Shown: positions 1 through 11,128 of the stretch, piece by piece
Layout: the number at the start of each line of letters is the position of its first letter
How positions within the stretch are numbered: position 1 is the stretch's first letter
Assembly (NCBI GenBank): GCA_013398615.1
Contig: VZSR01001755.1
Coordinates: 1,892,981 to 1,956,980, forward strand
Origin: Brachypodius melanocephalos
Taxonomy: Eukaryota > Chordata > Aves > Passeriformes > Pycnonotidae
Length of the DNA stretch: 64,000 nucleotides
Reading direction: 5' to 3'
Made by a program: the position numbers and the translations under genes
The notes under the pieces: generated by a model
What the model saw: the letters and a program-made list of their open reading frames with translations, nothing else
The model's database searches: none
What the model was told of the DNA's origin: nothing

Positions 1-780
1 AAAAAATAATAATAAGGTTGGGGAATCAGCAAAGGGGTCAAACCCGCATTGAAACGTCCCTCTCAGCCGGGGCAGTCTGATCCCGGCTGGATCAGCTGAG
101 TCAAGGCTGTGCAGCCTCAGTGTCTGCCCTGCGAGGCCACAAAAATCAGGATTTCACGGCTCCTTGTGGCTCCTGGAGGCTGCCCTGCCCTGCAAGGCCA
201 CAAAAATCAGGATTTCACGGCTCCTGGGGGCTGCCCTGCCCTGCCCTGTCCCTGTGCTGGTGACACCGGGCTCGGGGAAATGAGGGATGGAGATCCCACC
301 CAGGCTGCTCAGTCGGAACTCGGTCGGGAGATGCTCCAGGCAGACACGAAAGGAGGGGATTGCGAGATGATTTTCCTGCTTAATTTTTTAATCCCTTCCC
401 AAATCTTCCGGTGTGCTGGCTGATGCTCTGGGTGCTTTCATCCCCCCTCCCTCCTTTCCCTGCTTTGGAGCTTTTCTTGCATTTCCACTCGGAGGCAAAG
501 GGAGGACCTGGGGCTCTGCAGAGACCTCGGGAAAGGTCCTGAATTCCCCTGGGGCGGATTTTCCTCCAGCACAAGTCTGGTTTGTGTTCTTCCCCGGGAA
601 ATAAGGATGGGATCACTTTTCCTCCTGCCTTTTGGGGCCAAGAACGAGCTGTCTGTTCCTCAAGTGCTCCAGACAAGCACAAACACCATAACAACCACCC
701 ATAAAGCTCAATATCCCCCTCCAGACCCATCACCCCCTCCTTCACACACGGGCTGCACACACCGAGCTCATCCTCAAATT
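1..780. other. Intergenic DNA downstream of KCNJ2
   Basis: No gene is supported here. The stretch lies beyond the distal KCNJ2 poly(A) signal. It contains a short tandem duplication (listed separately) and pyrimidine-rich sequence. The short open frames have no recognisable protein features. Confidence 0.6.
120..240. repeat. 61-bp tandem duplication
   Basis: A block containing AGGCCACAAAAATCAGG followed by ATTTCACGGCTCCT starts at 134 and again at 195. This gives two near-identical copies with a 61-bp period. The flanks are rich in CTGCC. Confidence 0.8.
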
Positions 781-805
781 AATTTTTTTTTCATTATTAT
801 TTATT
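740..805 (-). terminator. KCNJ2: Distal KCNJ2 polyadenylation site
   Basis: On the minus strand AATAAA lies at 805..800 inside AAATAAATAA. A GU-rich stretch (GGTGTGTGCAG, then CGTGTGTG) follows at about 765-740, as expected for the downstream element. Cleavage is inferred near 780-785. The resulting 3' UTR of about 3.7 kb matches the long 3' UTR known for mammalian KCNJ2. Confidence 0.6.
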
Positions 806-3800
806 TAGAAATAATAAAATAAGACATAATATATAAAAATCTGTACAATCCACAATTTGTGCAGTACATTTAGGAAGACCTCGATACAAAAAGGCTGCAA
901 ACGGGAAAATAGTCGCGGACAACTTGTCGGATGCTGAGATTGTTCGTCTTATGAGAGCTGCAGGCCAAAAAAAAAAAAAAAGTCCTTACAAATCAGCTTC
1001 TGCTGGGCTGTGGGGTGGCAGCTATGCAGCACCTTCTACTTCACAAAGTGGTGAGCAGCCAGAATTAAAGACATTACAGTACTTCGCAGTTTTACCTTGT
1101 AATCCATCGTGATGAAAAAGAAAACCTAAGAGAACCAATTAAATATCCGAACCCTTCGTCTTTTTTTTTTTTTTTCCAAGGGTTTCCGCTAGCACAGAAG
1201 TGTTACACGGCTGGGAGAGGGTAATTAAAGCCAGCTAATGAGGGAGGAGGATTCCTACCCTGGCCACTTAACCCAGGACAACTCGCACGGAAGGGAAGGA
1301 GGGAGGGAAGCATCCCCACCTGCCTCTGCTCCTGTCACTGTACACAGAATTATGGGTCAGACAATGTGTCTCATTCAAGTATTTTCAGGGAAGGGCAGAA
1401 ATAACATATTTCCCCCCCAGCCCCTAAAGCAAAAGACAGGATAAAAGCTTCCGTGCCAGCCAATTTATCCTGGATAAAGAGGCTGGACCGAGGGCCTGGG
1501 GGAGGCTGTGGGTAGAGCTCCGTCAGTTTAAAGTTTTTTAAAAGTTTAAGGTTTTTAAGTCAGCATAAGCTTGGCCCAGGCTCAATGGGAACTGAAGGAA
1601 AGCTGTCAGTCACTGTCTAGTCCTTAAAAATAACTTTTTTTTTTTAAATGATTCCTCCAATTTGCTGCTGAGAAAGCCAAAATCGATGGCAAAAATGGGG
1701 CGAAGGGGAGCACTTGCAGGGCTCTTCCCAGCAGCTTCCCAGAGCCAGGGCTGAAATGTGGGGTTCCCTGGGTAAAGACAAAGGGTTGTGTAGGAAAGAA
1801 CGAGCAGAGATTAGCAATGGTTTACACTCGACACGGCTCTGGGAGCTCTGCGAAAACGCCAGTAACTAGAACGTGTTCTCAAATGAAAAAGTCCATGCTT
1901 AAAAAATAAATAAAGAGAAGTCCAGAGCATTAGGAATCCTATAAGGCTTGCAAGTAAGTTTGCTAAAAATCATGCTAACCTGTAGCATCTAGTCCTAGCG
2001 AGCCGAGACTGCTGAGCTGAATTGATACTTTTTTCTTTTTGTGGCCTTTTCGTTGTCTTCTCCTTGTCCTCCTTTACAGACTTCTATTTACATTTGGCTT
2101 TAAATATGAAAATACTTGATAAACTTTATAAAATGTACAATTTTTTAAAAATATTTCTGAAAAACCCACTTGGAAAACAAAACGAAAACAAACAAGAAGA
2201 AAAAAAAACAAACAAACAAACCCAAAACCTCTGCACCAGAAATGTTAAAGGAGAGGGGATTTTTTTTTTTTTTTAAAAAACTCTCTGGATTTCATGTGTG
2301 TCAAAGATATGAGACAAATCCTGCTTTTTCTGTCCTCCCCTGTCTCTCATCTCTCCCTCAAATATCTCAAGTATCATTTAGTGGGAGCGCCGTGCACCTA
2401 TGGGTTGCTGATGGGATATCAGGTCCCCTTTTTCTCCTGCTCAGCCTCCCTTTCCCCGTTGTTTTCGTGCCCCCTCTGTGTCACTGAATACTCTTTGGTT
2501 TCGTTTTTCTCCTTTTGCCAGAGCAGCACCGTTAGCAGCACTAGCAGCACCCCATTTTCTCCACCACCGTTGACCCAGAAACTGCAACCACACCGCCTTT
2601 AAATGACCACCCTTCCCTTCCTTTGCCATCCTCCCACCCCAGAAACAGCCCTCAGCACTTGCACTTCATCCTCTGCCCTCTCCAGGAGCATCAAATCTGT
2701 GTTCACAACACAGAATTCCCCCAGTTCCCAATCCAGTTCATCGCAGGTGTTTCTCCCAGGCAGGGCTGGCAGAGGCCCTCACGGATATCCACGTGCAGAA
2801 GACACCAGACCTAGAACAAGCTGTTTTTTAATGGCATACAGTGATCCAATACTGCAAGAGTCACCCGGGACTGCCATCCCCGCTGCCCCCGGGGAGCAGG
2901 GGCCAAGCACAGCTTTGCTGTCTCCTCGAGCTTAGAGGCACAGAGAATTTAAAACCTTCTGGGTGTGAAGGAGCCAAAACACCGCCAGAGCTTTGCTGAA
3001 GGTGACAAAACCTGCCTGGTGACGAGGGATGGGTGAGTGTCACCCAGCTGGGGTTTGCTGGGGAGGGAGGCAGGAGGTGAAACTCCCTTTGCAGCCTCAT
3101 CCTCCCCAAAGAATTCATCTCTCCACCAGGTGGGGAATCCACCTTCCTCGAAGCCCTGCCCTGCTGAAGAGAAGCATTTTGCACAGAATGCTGCCATCCC
3201 TCCGCCACTCCTAAGTGCTGTGCTGCCAAGGCCCTTTCCTCCTCTTCCTTCCTCCTCAAAAAACTCCTCCTGGGGACTTCTCTGCTGCTTGGCTCACCCG
3301 TGGCCAAACTCCAGCAGCTCCATGGCGTGTCCATGGCACAGTTTCAGGGAAAGCTCCTCTGCTCGGAGCTCAGGCCAGGCAGGACACACAGGTGGTGCTG
3401 GTTTGCTTCCCCCAACTGAGCTTTTTTCCCCTACAGGTAAAGAAGGGATTTTATTCCTCCCAAGGAAGAACGGGGGAAAGAGGAGGAGGAAGCCCAGCTC
3501 GCTTTAGATCCGAGCCTTAAGCCTTTAGAATAAGGTGCAAAATAAAGGTCTTAAAAGAAAAGGAAAAAGAAAAAAAGTCAAAACCAAAAAAGTGTCTGAG
3601 GTTTGATTTTTTTTTTGTTTTGTTTAAAGCAGCCTGTTCCTTTTTTTTTTCCTTTTTGTTTGTTTTTTTAAATAAACTCCACTGTGCAAAACTGTGCATT
3701 TTCTTTGGTATCCACTTAGGTAGTTTGAACTTAGTACTTTTTCCTATGTATACATATCTTTTGTCTCATTTTTCCTTTAGACAGAGAATTAAATTCTCCC

Positions 3801-3844
3801 CCCAAAAATATAATAATTTTGCTGGCGGCTACTGATTGGCCTGA

Positions 3845-3870
3845 TATTACATAATGCCCCTTATGTAATA
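3845..3870 (-). promoter_or_regulatory. Perfect 10-bp stem-loop in the KCNJ2 3' UTR
   Basis: TATTACATAA at 3845-3854 and TTATGTAATA at 3861-3870 are exact inverted repeats separated by a 6-nt loop (GGGGCA in the mRNA sense). The transcript can form a 10-bp hairpin. As DNA, each arm carries TTATGTAA, the D-box core bound by NFIL3 and PAR-bZIP factors. Function is not known. Confidence 0.5.
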
Positions 3871-4243
3871 GGAAAGAGAAATTGATTCTAGCTATCAACT
3901 ACTGGCCTCAAAAGGAGTTTAAACTTTCTGGCAACATTGGCCTCTCTGAACTGATCACGAGCTTTTCAACCCAAAAAGTTCAACACTGACTTTTTTTTTC
4001 TTTTTAAATTACACAAGAGAAAATAAAAACTACACTGCGACAAAAATAACCATTTGTGTTCATGTAGTTAGCAGCAGCTTTTTAAAAAATAATTATAATA
4101 ATAATAATAAGGCAGATTCTTGCCTTTGTTATGCCATTAAAAACATTCTTGTTCCCTAGAGAGAAGCATTCTGGAAAAAGTTGAAAAAAAAATAATAATA
4201 ACCCAACCAAAGCTTGCCTGCAAGTTCAAGTTTTGTAAAAAAA

Positions 4244-4260
4244 TATATACATAATTTATT
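4244..4260 (-). promoter_or_regulatory. Pumilio-type element beside a proximal poly(A) signal
   Basis: In the mRNA sense, AATAAA (4260..4255) is followed by UGUAUAUA (4251..4244), an exact match to the Pumilio consensus UGUANAUA, and then by a U-run. It lies about 260 nt after the stop codon. This could mark a short 3' UTR isoform or a post-transcriptional control site. Confidence 0.4.
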
Positions 4261-4519
4261 CTACAACATATGTGCCTTCTGTTCATACTTAGACATGTTT
4301 AGTGCTTTGTGTTTAGAGTTCATTTCCCGTCGTCCCTCCTCTGAGGACAGCCCTAAAACCAGCCTGGGTTCCTCGGGTCTGCTGCCTTCACGCCACTCTT
4401 CCACAGTACCGTAGTCTGCAAACTCTTCTGGGCCAACTTCTCAGGTCAACGAGCCCTTGCCCGATGGACACGGTGGGGGTTTTGCCTTCCAGCCAGGCGG
4501 GAGAGGCGGAGCCCGCCAG

Positions 4520-5803
4520 TCATATCTCCGACTCCCGCCGCAGCGGCCGCGGCTCCAGGGGCACCCCCGCCTGGTTGTGGTGCTCCATGTCCGGGTGCGT
4601 GTCCGTGCTCATGCTCTCAGGCACCCCCGTGTCGATCTCGTCCTCCTCCTTGCTGCTGAGGGCCACCTCGTTCTCGTAGCAGAAGGAGTTGGCGTTGGAG
4701 AGGATGTACTTCTTCTCCGCTAAGTCCCTGGCACTGCAGATGGGTGTGTTGGGCACTTCGTATGTTTTGTGGAACCTCGAGTAGTCCACTTTGTAGTAGT
4801 TCTTCTCTTCGAAGAGCACGGGCTCGTAGCGGTGGCCCCAGAGGATCTCGTTGGCCAGGTACGAGCTGCGGCACTGAGTGGTCATGGCGGTGGCCTCCAC
4901 CATGCCCTCCAGGATGACCACGATCTCAAAGTCGGCATTGTCCATGTCCTGCTTGCTCAGGTCGTACAAAGGGCTGTCCTCATCTATCTCGTGCACGATT
5001 GTAATGGGGGACACCAGGAAGATGCGGTCGATGCCGCTGTCAAAGCCCACGTTGATGTCGATTTGATCCAGGGGGATGTACTCCCCCTCCGACGTGATCC
5101 TGGATTTCAGGAGCTGCGCCCGCACGTGCGCCTCCACCAAGTGGCTTTTCCTCAGGTTCCCCACGCGCCACATCAGGCACAGCTTCCCGTCCCTCATGGC
5201 CACCACAGCGTTGTGGCTGAAGACCAGGGTTTCGTTCCTCTTTTTTGGCTTAGCCATCTTTGCCATGACGGCGCCAATGATGAAGGCATCAATGATGCAG
5301 CCCACTATGGACTGGAAAACCACCATGAACACGGCGATGGGACACTCGTCGGTGACGCACCTGAAGCCATAGCCGATCGTGGTCTGGGTCTCGATGGAGA
5401 ACAGGAAGGCCGCGGTGAAGCTGCTCACCTGAGACACGCAAGGCTTGCTGTTCTCCTGGTTCTCCAGATCCCCGTGCAACAGCGCAATCAACCAAAACAC
5501 ACAGCCAAAAAAAAGCCAGGAGAGGATGAAAGTCAGGCAGAAGATCACCAGCATCCACCTCCAGCGAATGTCCACGCACGTGGTGAAGATGTCGGCCAGG
5601 TAACGCTGCCCCTTCTCGCCCACGTTGATGAACTGGACGTTGCAGTGTCCATCCTTCTTGACGAAGCGGCTCCGGCACTGCTGCCGGGTGTGGACCTTGC
5701 CCTTGCCGTTGCCGAAGCCGTTGGCCACGGCCATGGTGGACAGCTTCATGCCGTCCTCCTCCGAAGACACGATGCTGTAGCGGTTGGTCCGCACGCTGCC
5801 CAT
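4520..5803 (-). CDS. KCNJ2: Inward rectifier potassium channel Kir2.1
   Basis: This intact 427-codon frame has the same length as human Kir2.1 and lies in one exon. Kir2.1 is a tetrameric plasma-membrane K+ channel that carries IK1 and stabilises resting potential. Visible landmarks, in numbering that equals the human protein, are: R67 and T75 in the slide-helix region; M1 at about 82-106; disulfide cysteines C122 and C154; selectivity filter TIGYG at 142-146; M2 with the rectification controller D172; the PIP2-binding cluster PKKR at 186-189, plus R218 and R312; the cytoplasmic polyamine-site acids E224 and E299; the export motif FCYENE at 374-379; and the C-terminal PDZ ligand SEI. The ATG has a strong context (GTGATGG). 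The frame stays open upstream to 5959 but has no upstream in-frame ATG, so this start is preferred. The gene is transcribed from the promoter near 10860. Confidence 0.98.
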   Translation of the reverse strand: MGSVRTNRYSIVSSEEDGMKLSTMAVANGFGNGKGKVHTRQQCRSRFVKKDGHCNVQFINVGEKGQRYLADIFTTCVDIRWRWMLVIFCLTFILSWLFFGCVFWLIALLHGDLENQENSKPCVSQVSSFTAAFLFSIETQTTIGYGFRCVTDECPIAVFMVVFQSIVGCIIDAFIIGAVMAKMAKPKKRNETLVFSHNAVVAMRDGKLCLMWRVGNLRKSHLVEAHVRAQLLKSRITSEGEYIPLDQIDINVGFDSGIDRIFLVSPITIVHEIDEDSPLYDLSKQDMDNADFEIVVILEGMVEATAMTTQCRSSYLANEILWGHRYEPVLFEEKNYYKVDYSRFHKTYEVPNTPICSARDLAEKKYILSNANSFCYENEVALSSKEEDEIDTGVPESMSTDTHPDMEHHNQAGVPLEPRPLRRESEI

Positions 5804-6019
5804 CACTACTGCCGGGGACTGGGGTGCTTCTGCTTTAGAAAACAGTCTGAGTTTCTGCAAAACCCTTTGGAGAAACAGTTTTGAAAGTTCTACAGGAACA
5901 CACACAGGCAGAAAAGCTGGGCGCAGGCCGGAGTCCCCAGAAGCCCTCGGATCAACCAAGGAATGTCTGCTGGCATGCAGGGTGAGCTCAGCAAGCCACC
6001 GTCATAGAGGGGGCATGGT
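5804..6019 (-). other. KCNJ2: KCNJ2 exon 2, 5' untranslated part with splice acceptor
   Basis: On the minus strand a pyrimidine tract TTTCTCTTTCTCTTGCAG ends at 6020, making a near-ideal acceptor. The exon then begins ACCATGCC at 6019 and runs 216 nt to the Kir2.1 ATG. A non-coding first exon joined to one large coding exon is the known KCNJ2 structure. Confidence 0.8.
5890..6016 (-). promoter_or_regulatory. Three upstream ORFs in the KCNJ2 leader
   Basis: uORF1 (6016..6002) encodes MPPL and then stops. Its start context ACCATGC is strong, and it sits three bases into exon 2. uORF2 (6005..5988) encodes MTVAC. uORF3 (5976..5890) has 28 codons. All three end before the Kir2.1 start. They are likely to reduce or gate translation of the main frame, which is an inference from position and start context. 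Confidence 0.55.
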
Positions 6020-9000
6020 CTGCAAGAGAAAGAGAAACGGCACTTTAGATCCTGGGGGAAAAGCATGAAGAATTAAGGACAGTGGCACCTGTGGACCTGC
6101 AGGAAGTTCCCTCTTTCTTAAGGACGTTTTCAGCAGTGCTCGGTGTTCACAGCTGTGCGCGGACAGGGGTCACACATCGTTACTGCTGAAGGGGTCGTGT
6201 CACAGCAGTCTGGGCAAATATTCACTCCAGAGCTGGGCACGCAAAGGATCCCTCTGCTATTTATAACCGCGATTTCTGCTTGTTTTGAAACAAACAATTC
6301 TCGTTAACATCCTTCTGTTCAAACACAAATACTGAAGTGGTTTGCAGCGACTTCATGATGTGTCTCGTGGACTGTCTGACCCATGACAATGCAGGGAGCG
6401 AGGAAAGGGGAAGGTGGAGATGGGGAATAAACTTGGGAAGTGCAGATAGCAGTGATTCCATGAAATTAAAGCATGTACAATTGCTTTAATTAAGCTAAAA
6501 GAAAGAGCTGTGTATTCTCAGCAAATTTCAAGAATAAGGGCTGCAGTAGCTAACTGCATAAACTCATCGGGATCTCTGTAGTTTTCACATGCAAGTTTGG
6601 CCTAAGTTGCACAAAAAAATTAAACCTTTTCAACCTCTCATCTGCTCCTGCTAAAGCCACCAATAAAACGTAGCAGAATCAGCAGAGTGCCTTCCAAACA
6701 CCTTCAGGAATAAGACCCGGCACCTTCCCCCCGGGAGCCTGAGGCAGCCCCTTCCATCCCCAGTGGGTGACAGTCCCCAGGGTCCCGTGGGTCTGAAATG
6801 TCACCAATCAAGACTCAGCAGAAAGGCTACAAACCCCTCTTGCTGAGGGGAGAAGCCACCAAAAACTTGTTTCAGGGAGGTCTGGCTTAGACCCAGGTCT
6901 AGCTTTTAACAAGTGCGTCACCCATTAAGTCATGAACTGCATATCAGGAAATGGAATTGAAATACTGCAGAGGAGAAGGGATGCATTAAAGCAACTGTTC
7001 CAGCTACACAAGGCCCGCAGAGGGAATAAAGCTCAACCTGGGTGGAGAGGAATGTCTGCTACCCCTTTGGAGAGCCTTTGGGAGGCTCCAGAAGCATCTA
7101 CAGTAGCAGGGGATTAAATCACAGTGCTCTTCCTAAATTAATGTTATCAAAACTCATCTGAGTTTGTCCAAAAGCCAACGAAACTGCAGCCACCTGTGGA
7201 GCACAACCCCTGCCCAGTAGGACCTCTGCTCTTCCTCAGACTGGAATCTGACAACAGCTGGAGATAAGATGTTATCTCCTCTCTCAACAACAGCGGCCCC
7301 CAAAGCCCTGCTGAGGTGGTCCAAAAACTTGAGCGATTTCTAACAACTCCTCGAGCCCTCCCACATCCTTCAGGCCACATTACAGAGGCTTGAGCTCAGC
7401 AAACACTTGTTAGGAAAAGAGCAGGTGACAAACAGCAACATCATCAGCTTGGTGCAGGCTGCTTTTCCCTCCAGGATCTCCTCAGGGTTTGCTTTCACCT
7501 CCTCTTCTCCCCTCGCTCCTGTTTGTTGTGCAAGAATGTGTCCCGGTGCCTCCTTGCCAAGATTAGTCATCTGTGACTTCAGCTCAGACAAGACATTTTG
7601 GCAGCTCTTGGCGGGTTCTGAAATGCCCCTTTGAGTGCAGCTCTCAGTGCTGAGCACTTCTGGTGGAGCTGCCCTCGTACTTATTCTGGGCACTCATTGT
7701 TACTTTCACAACTGTCCTGCCTCCACTGTGCAAGGATCCACTCTTCCCCCCTCTTACACCTTTTTGTTCCCATGGTTTCTCATTCCTGTCAGGATACCGT
7801 GCTCAAAAATACAAAAGAACTCTTTTAGCACTCACTTAAATGATTTGTTTTAGCCAAAACTCTGCTTTTATTACAAACCTGAACACGGCGGGGAAGTGAA
7901 ATTACTGTTAATACATCCCACATTAAAAAAAAAAAAATACAGCTTCTTGAAAAGCCATTGCACTGCTCTGCAAATCGATCACTCTCATAAACCACATCCT
8001 ATAATCACAGTCATATTCGACTTCCACAGTCAAAGCCTGTTTTGTTCCAAGCTGATGGAAACACACAGCCCAGGAAGCAGTTTATTCTGGAGTTTGGTTT
8101 TTTCCCCTTTTCTCTCCTGGATTTTAGAGGAAAACTTTTAGTGGAGGGAAAGACAAGCTGCAGCACTTAAAAGTGTCTGAATACGCAGCTTCTCCCACCA
8201 AAGTCTTGACCTGAGGACACTTGTTTGAAGTCCATAAATCCCTGAAATCCTAATGTCAGTGTCCTGTGGCTGCATTTAGAAGTCTGGAACCCAAATTTGT
8301 CCTATTCCTCCCCTGGAGGACTGAGCACCTCTTCCCTCCCGTCCCTTGCCCGGATCCCTTCTGGCTGGCTTTGCTGTGGGAGTGCAGCTGCATCCCTTTG
8401 ATTCCAAGGACCCCAAAACCTTGGGGTGAACCCGGGGGCAGCTTTGCAGCCTGCTGGAAGTTCAACACCACAAAGCTCTGGCACACTCCAGGGCTGCAGA
8501 GCTCTCTGCCTGCTTTTCCAGGCCTCTCTTCCTGGGAGTGCTGGAAGCAGGGTGGGATGGGAGCAGGAGCAGCAGAGAGGTCAGCCAGAGGGGCTGATCT
8601 TGCTCCTGCTCGTGGAAATACAGGACCTGTGAAATGCCCTCTGCATCCACTGGCTGCCCCACCACCTGCTCCCTGCTCACCCTGACCCTCACAACCACTC
8701 CCACCAAAAGTTCCCCAAAAACCCCAGGAACAAAGCAAAGTAAAGCCCCTTCTTATCGTGCCAATCCACCTGCTGCTCAAAGGCTGTGCACAGTGCTGCT
8801 GCCCCTCACTCCACCCCAGCATCAGCTGCTGGTGGCACCAAAAACTCCAGGCTGGTATGGGAGCAGCCCTGCAATCCTCACTGGGCAAAGGGAGCCAGCC
8901 CAGCACCACCCACCCACCCACCCCAGTATCTGCCTGACTGGGCCCAGTGCAGCCAGACACACACTGAGCTGTACATTCAGTCATCACCAGCTGTGTTATG

Positions 9001-10724
9001 ATTATTTTATTATTATTATTATCGTTAATCCAGGTGGCCTTTCCTCCTGGAAGGGAATACAAACAATGCAGTTTGGAATTACCAGCAGCGGCAGGAACAC
9101 GGGATTACTGGGAAGGGATGAGGTGGGATGGGATGGGAGAGCCTGGCTGGCTCTGCTGCGAGGGAATGCTTGGAGGAGGGAGGAAAACGGGGCTGTGCTG
9201 CATCTGCAGCCTTTCTGAGCCAGCATTTGGGGAAATGCCACGACGAGGAGCCCAAACCTTCACCTTGCCCTGAGCATCCCCCTCCAGACCTTCCCTGGGG
9301 TAGGAGGCTCGCATCGCAGGGCGCGGCAGGAGGGGAATTTCTGCAAAGGTTAAAGACTGAGGGATAACTCTGGAGCGCAGAGGAGCAGGGGAGGGCTAGA
9401 GAGGAGCAGCAGGGAGCGCTTGGAGCGGTTATTCCCCGGCTGACGCCACCGAGCCCTGCGGAGCCAGCCGGGCACATGTTGCCAAGAGAGCACCAGCACC
9501 AGCTCAGCCAAGCGCCCTCCCCGCTGCCCTCGGAAAGCAGAACAAAGCAGCTCCTCGCTCCGGCCAAGGCTGTTCCCACATTCCTGCTCCCTCGCTGCCG
9601 GGCACGGCCACCCCTGTAACCTTTCTCCTTAAAAGTCATTCCCCAGGGCTCCTCCGCTGCTCCGGGCACGACTCAAGTTACACGGAGCGGCGAGCTGCCT
9701 TCGGGAGAAGGATCTGACCTTCAGGGACAGGCAGCGGGGAGGGGAGGGAGAAAAAAAAAATTAAAAAAGAGCACATGATGCGGGGAAATGGGTGCGAAGA
9801 AATAGGAGAAAGGGAAGGACAAGTGGCGCTCGCATCTGCTGTCCTGCCAAGGAGACGGGCTCGGGGTATTTGTAGCTGGTGACAAAATAACTCGGAGCGG
9901 AGCAGCCATCACCAGGGGGTGTACGCGGCGCACCGGCTGCGAGCATGGAAAAGCAAACAAGTGTAAAGGTAAGGCCGAGCCACGGAGACAAGTGCGGGCA
10001 GCCTGCGGGGTGGGGACAGAGCTGCGGGGACAGAGCTGTGGGTCCCCAGCGTCCCCCGCCTCGCTCACCGCCCCCCCAAATCCATCTGCCTTTGCTTATC
10101 AGTATTTTTTCCTTTCACTGTCATGAGCTAAGCTGAAACAATACAGCTCTTCGCTGCCTTCCCAGATGCTTTTTTTTCCCCCCGTGCTTCCCATTTTTTT
10201 AGCAGGACGGTCGAAAACGCAGAAGCCCTCCCGTTTGCAGCGTGCAGATGAATGAAGCTACAGGTTCATTCCACAGCCCTCTAAACCATCCCGGACGCTC
10301 AAATCCACGCATCCGAGTGCCCAGACTCGCCTCTTCTGCCCTCTCTCCGTGCAGGAAACAACAGGCGAAGGGATGGAGCGGTGCGCTCTGTGCCACACGG
10401 AGTTGTCATGCGAACTTGCAGCCCTTCCCCAGGATAAAATATCCCGAGGGGGGGAAAAAAACCGGGGGGTGGGGGGGAGCAGCTGGTGCATGGAAAGTTA
10501 TGAGCACAAACAGATGCTGGAAGCAGATGCTCGGGCGCTCCAGCCATACCTATCGAATTATTTGAGGCGCTGAGAATAGCTCCGTGAGAAACGCAGGAGC
10601 TTCCCCCCTCTTCTCCAAGCCGAAGGCGAGCGGACGCTCTATGGCGAGGGGTATCGCGACAGCGAGCATCGTCTCCGCTCCTCGGGGAGGCGGTGAGAGA
10701 CGGGGAGAAGGAGGCGATCCTTAC
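6020..10724 (-). other. KCNJ2: KCNJ2 intron 1
   Basis: The intron is bounded by the donor CCGCAG|GTAAGG at 10724 and the acceptor TTGCAG at 6020, giving 4705 bp. It contains a short (TTA)n run near 9002-9022 and a GC-rich shoulder from about 9300 towards the promoter. I saw no transposon or second gene. The open frames inside it look random. Confidence 0.75.
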
Positions 10725-10832
10725 CTGCGGCGGCCGCGACGGAGGTGCCGGTACGGAGAATGGAGTAAGATCCGTGGGGAGGCCGTGCCCGGTGCCCGCT
10801 CCGCTCGCACTGCGCGCCCGCCCGCCCGCGGC
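10725..10832 (-). other. KCNJ2: KCNJ2 non-coding exon 1
   Basis: The 3' end is set by the consensus donor GCCGCAG|GTAAGGATC on the minus strand. The 5' end is inferred as about 25-30 nt downstream of the TATA-like box at 10865..10859 and is approximate. The exon is GC-rich and has no ATG, so the first start codons of the spliced mRNA are those in exon 2. Confidence 0.65.
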
Positions 10833-10928
10833 CCCTTTTTGCGGGCGGCCATGGCACCTTTAATACGGCCCCGCCGGACACGCCCCCCGCGCGCCCGCGG
10901 CCAATCACGATACGGGGCGGGGCCCGGG
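10833..10928 (-). promoter_or_regulatory. KCNJ2: KCNJ2 core promoter (TATA, CCAAT, GC boxes)
   Basis: On the minus strand TATTAAA lies at 10865..10859. An inverted CCAAT box (CCAAT on plus at 10901-10905) is about 40 bp upstream of it, and GC boxes (GGGGCGG on plus) flank it at 10915-10935. Spacing and strand fit a transcription start near 10830 that feeds the exon 1 donor. Confidence 0.65.
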
Positions 10929-11028
10929 GGCGGGGCCTCGGCGGGACCGAGCAGCGGGAGCGGTGGGGCCGGAGCGGAGCGGGGAGTGGAGCGGGGATGG
11001 AGCGGGGATGGAGCGGGGATGGAGCGGG

Positions 11029-11128
11029 NNNNNNNNNNNNNNNNNNNNNNNNNNNNNNNNNNNNNNNNNNNNNNNNNNNNNNNNNNNNNNNNNNNNNNNN
11101 NNNNNNNNNNNNNNNNNNNNNNNNNNNN
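11029..11128. other. Assembly gap (100 N)
   Basis: Exactly 100 N interrupt the CpG island, a size often used for gaps of unknown length. The left flank is a GGAGCGGGGAT-type tandem repeat, which probably stopped the assembly. Confidence 0.95.

Larger units (their letters stand above)
785..4519 (-). other. KCNJ2: KCNJ2 3' untranslated region
   Basis: The region runs from the KCNJ2 stop codon to the distal poly(A) signal. It is AU-rich with many homopolymer A or T runs on either strand, contains no recognisable transposon, and has only meaningless short open frames. Its extent is inferred from the poly(A) signal and the usual length in the family. Internal AATAAA signals, for example at 4260..4255, could give shorter isoforms. 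I looked by eye for a miR-1 seed match, which is known in mammalian KCNJ2, and did not find one. Confidence 0.65.

Noticed and set aside
785..4519. miR-1 target site in the KCNJ2 3' UTR
   Set aside because: Expected from mammalian work, but no exact seed match was seen by eye. A computed scan would be needed to settle it.
4769..5884. 371-codon plus-strand ORF opposite KCNJ2
   Set aside because: Antisense shadow of the GC-rich Kir2.1 coding exon. A similar shadow (27575-28744) lies opposite KCNJ16. His/Val/Leu-biased composition and no protein features.
5804..5959. 52-codon in-frame N-terminal extension of Kir2.1
   Set aside because: The upstream frame is open but begins at TTG and contains no ATG. 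The downstream ATG at 5803 has a strong context and gives exactly the 427 residues of Kir2.1.
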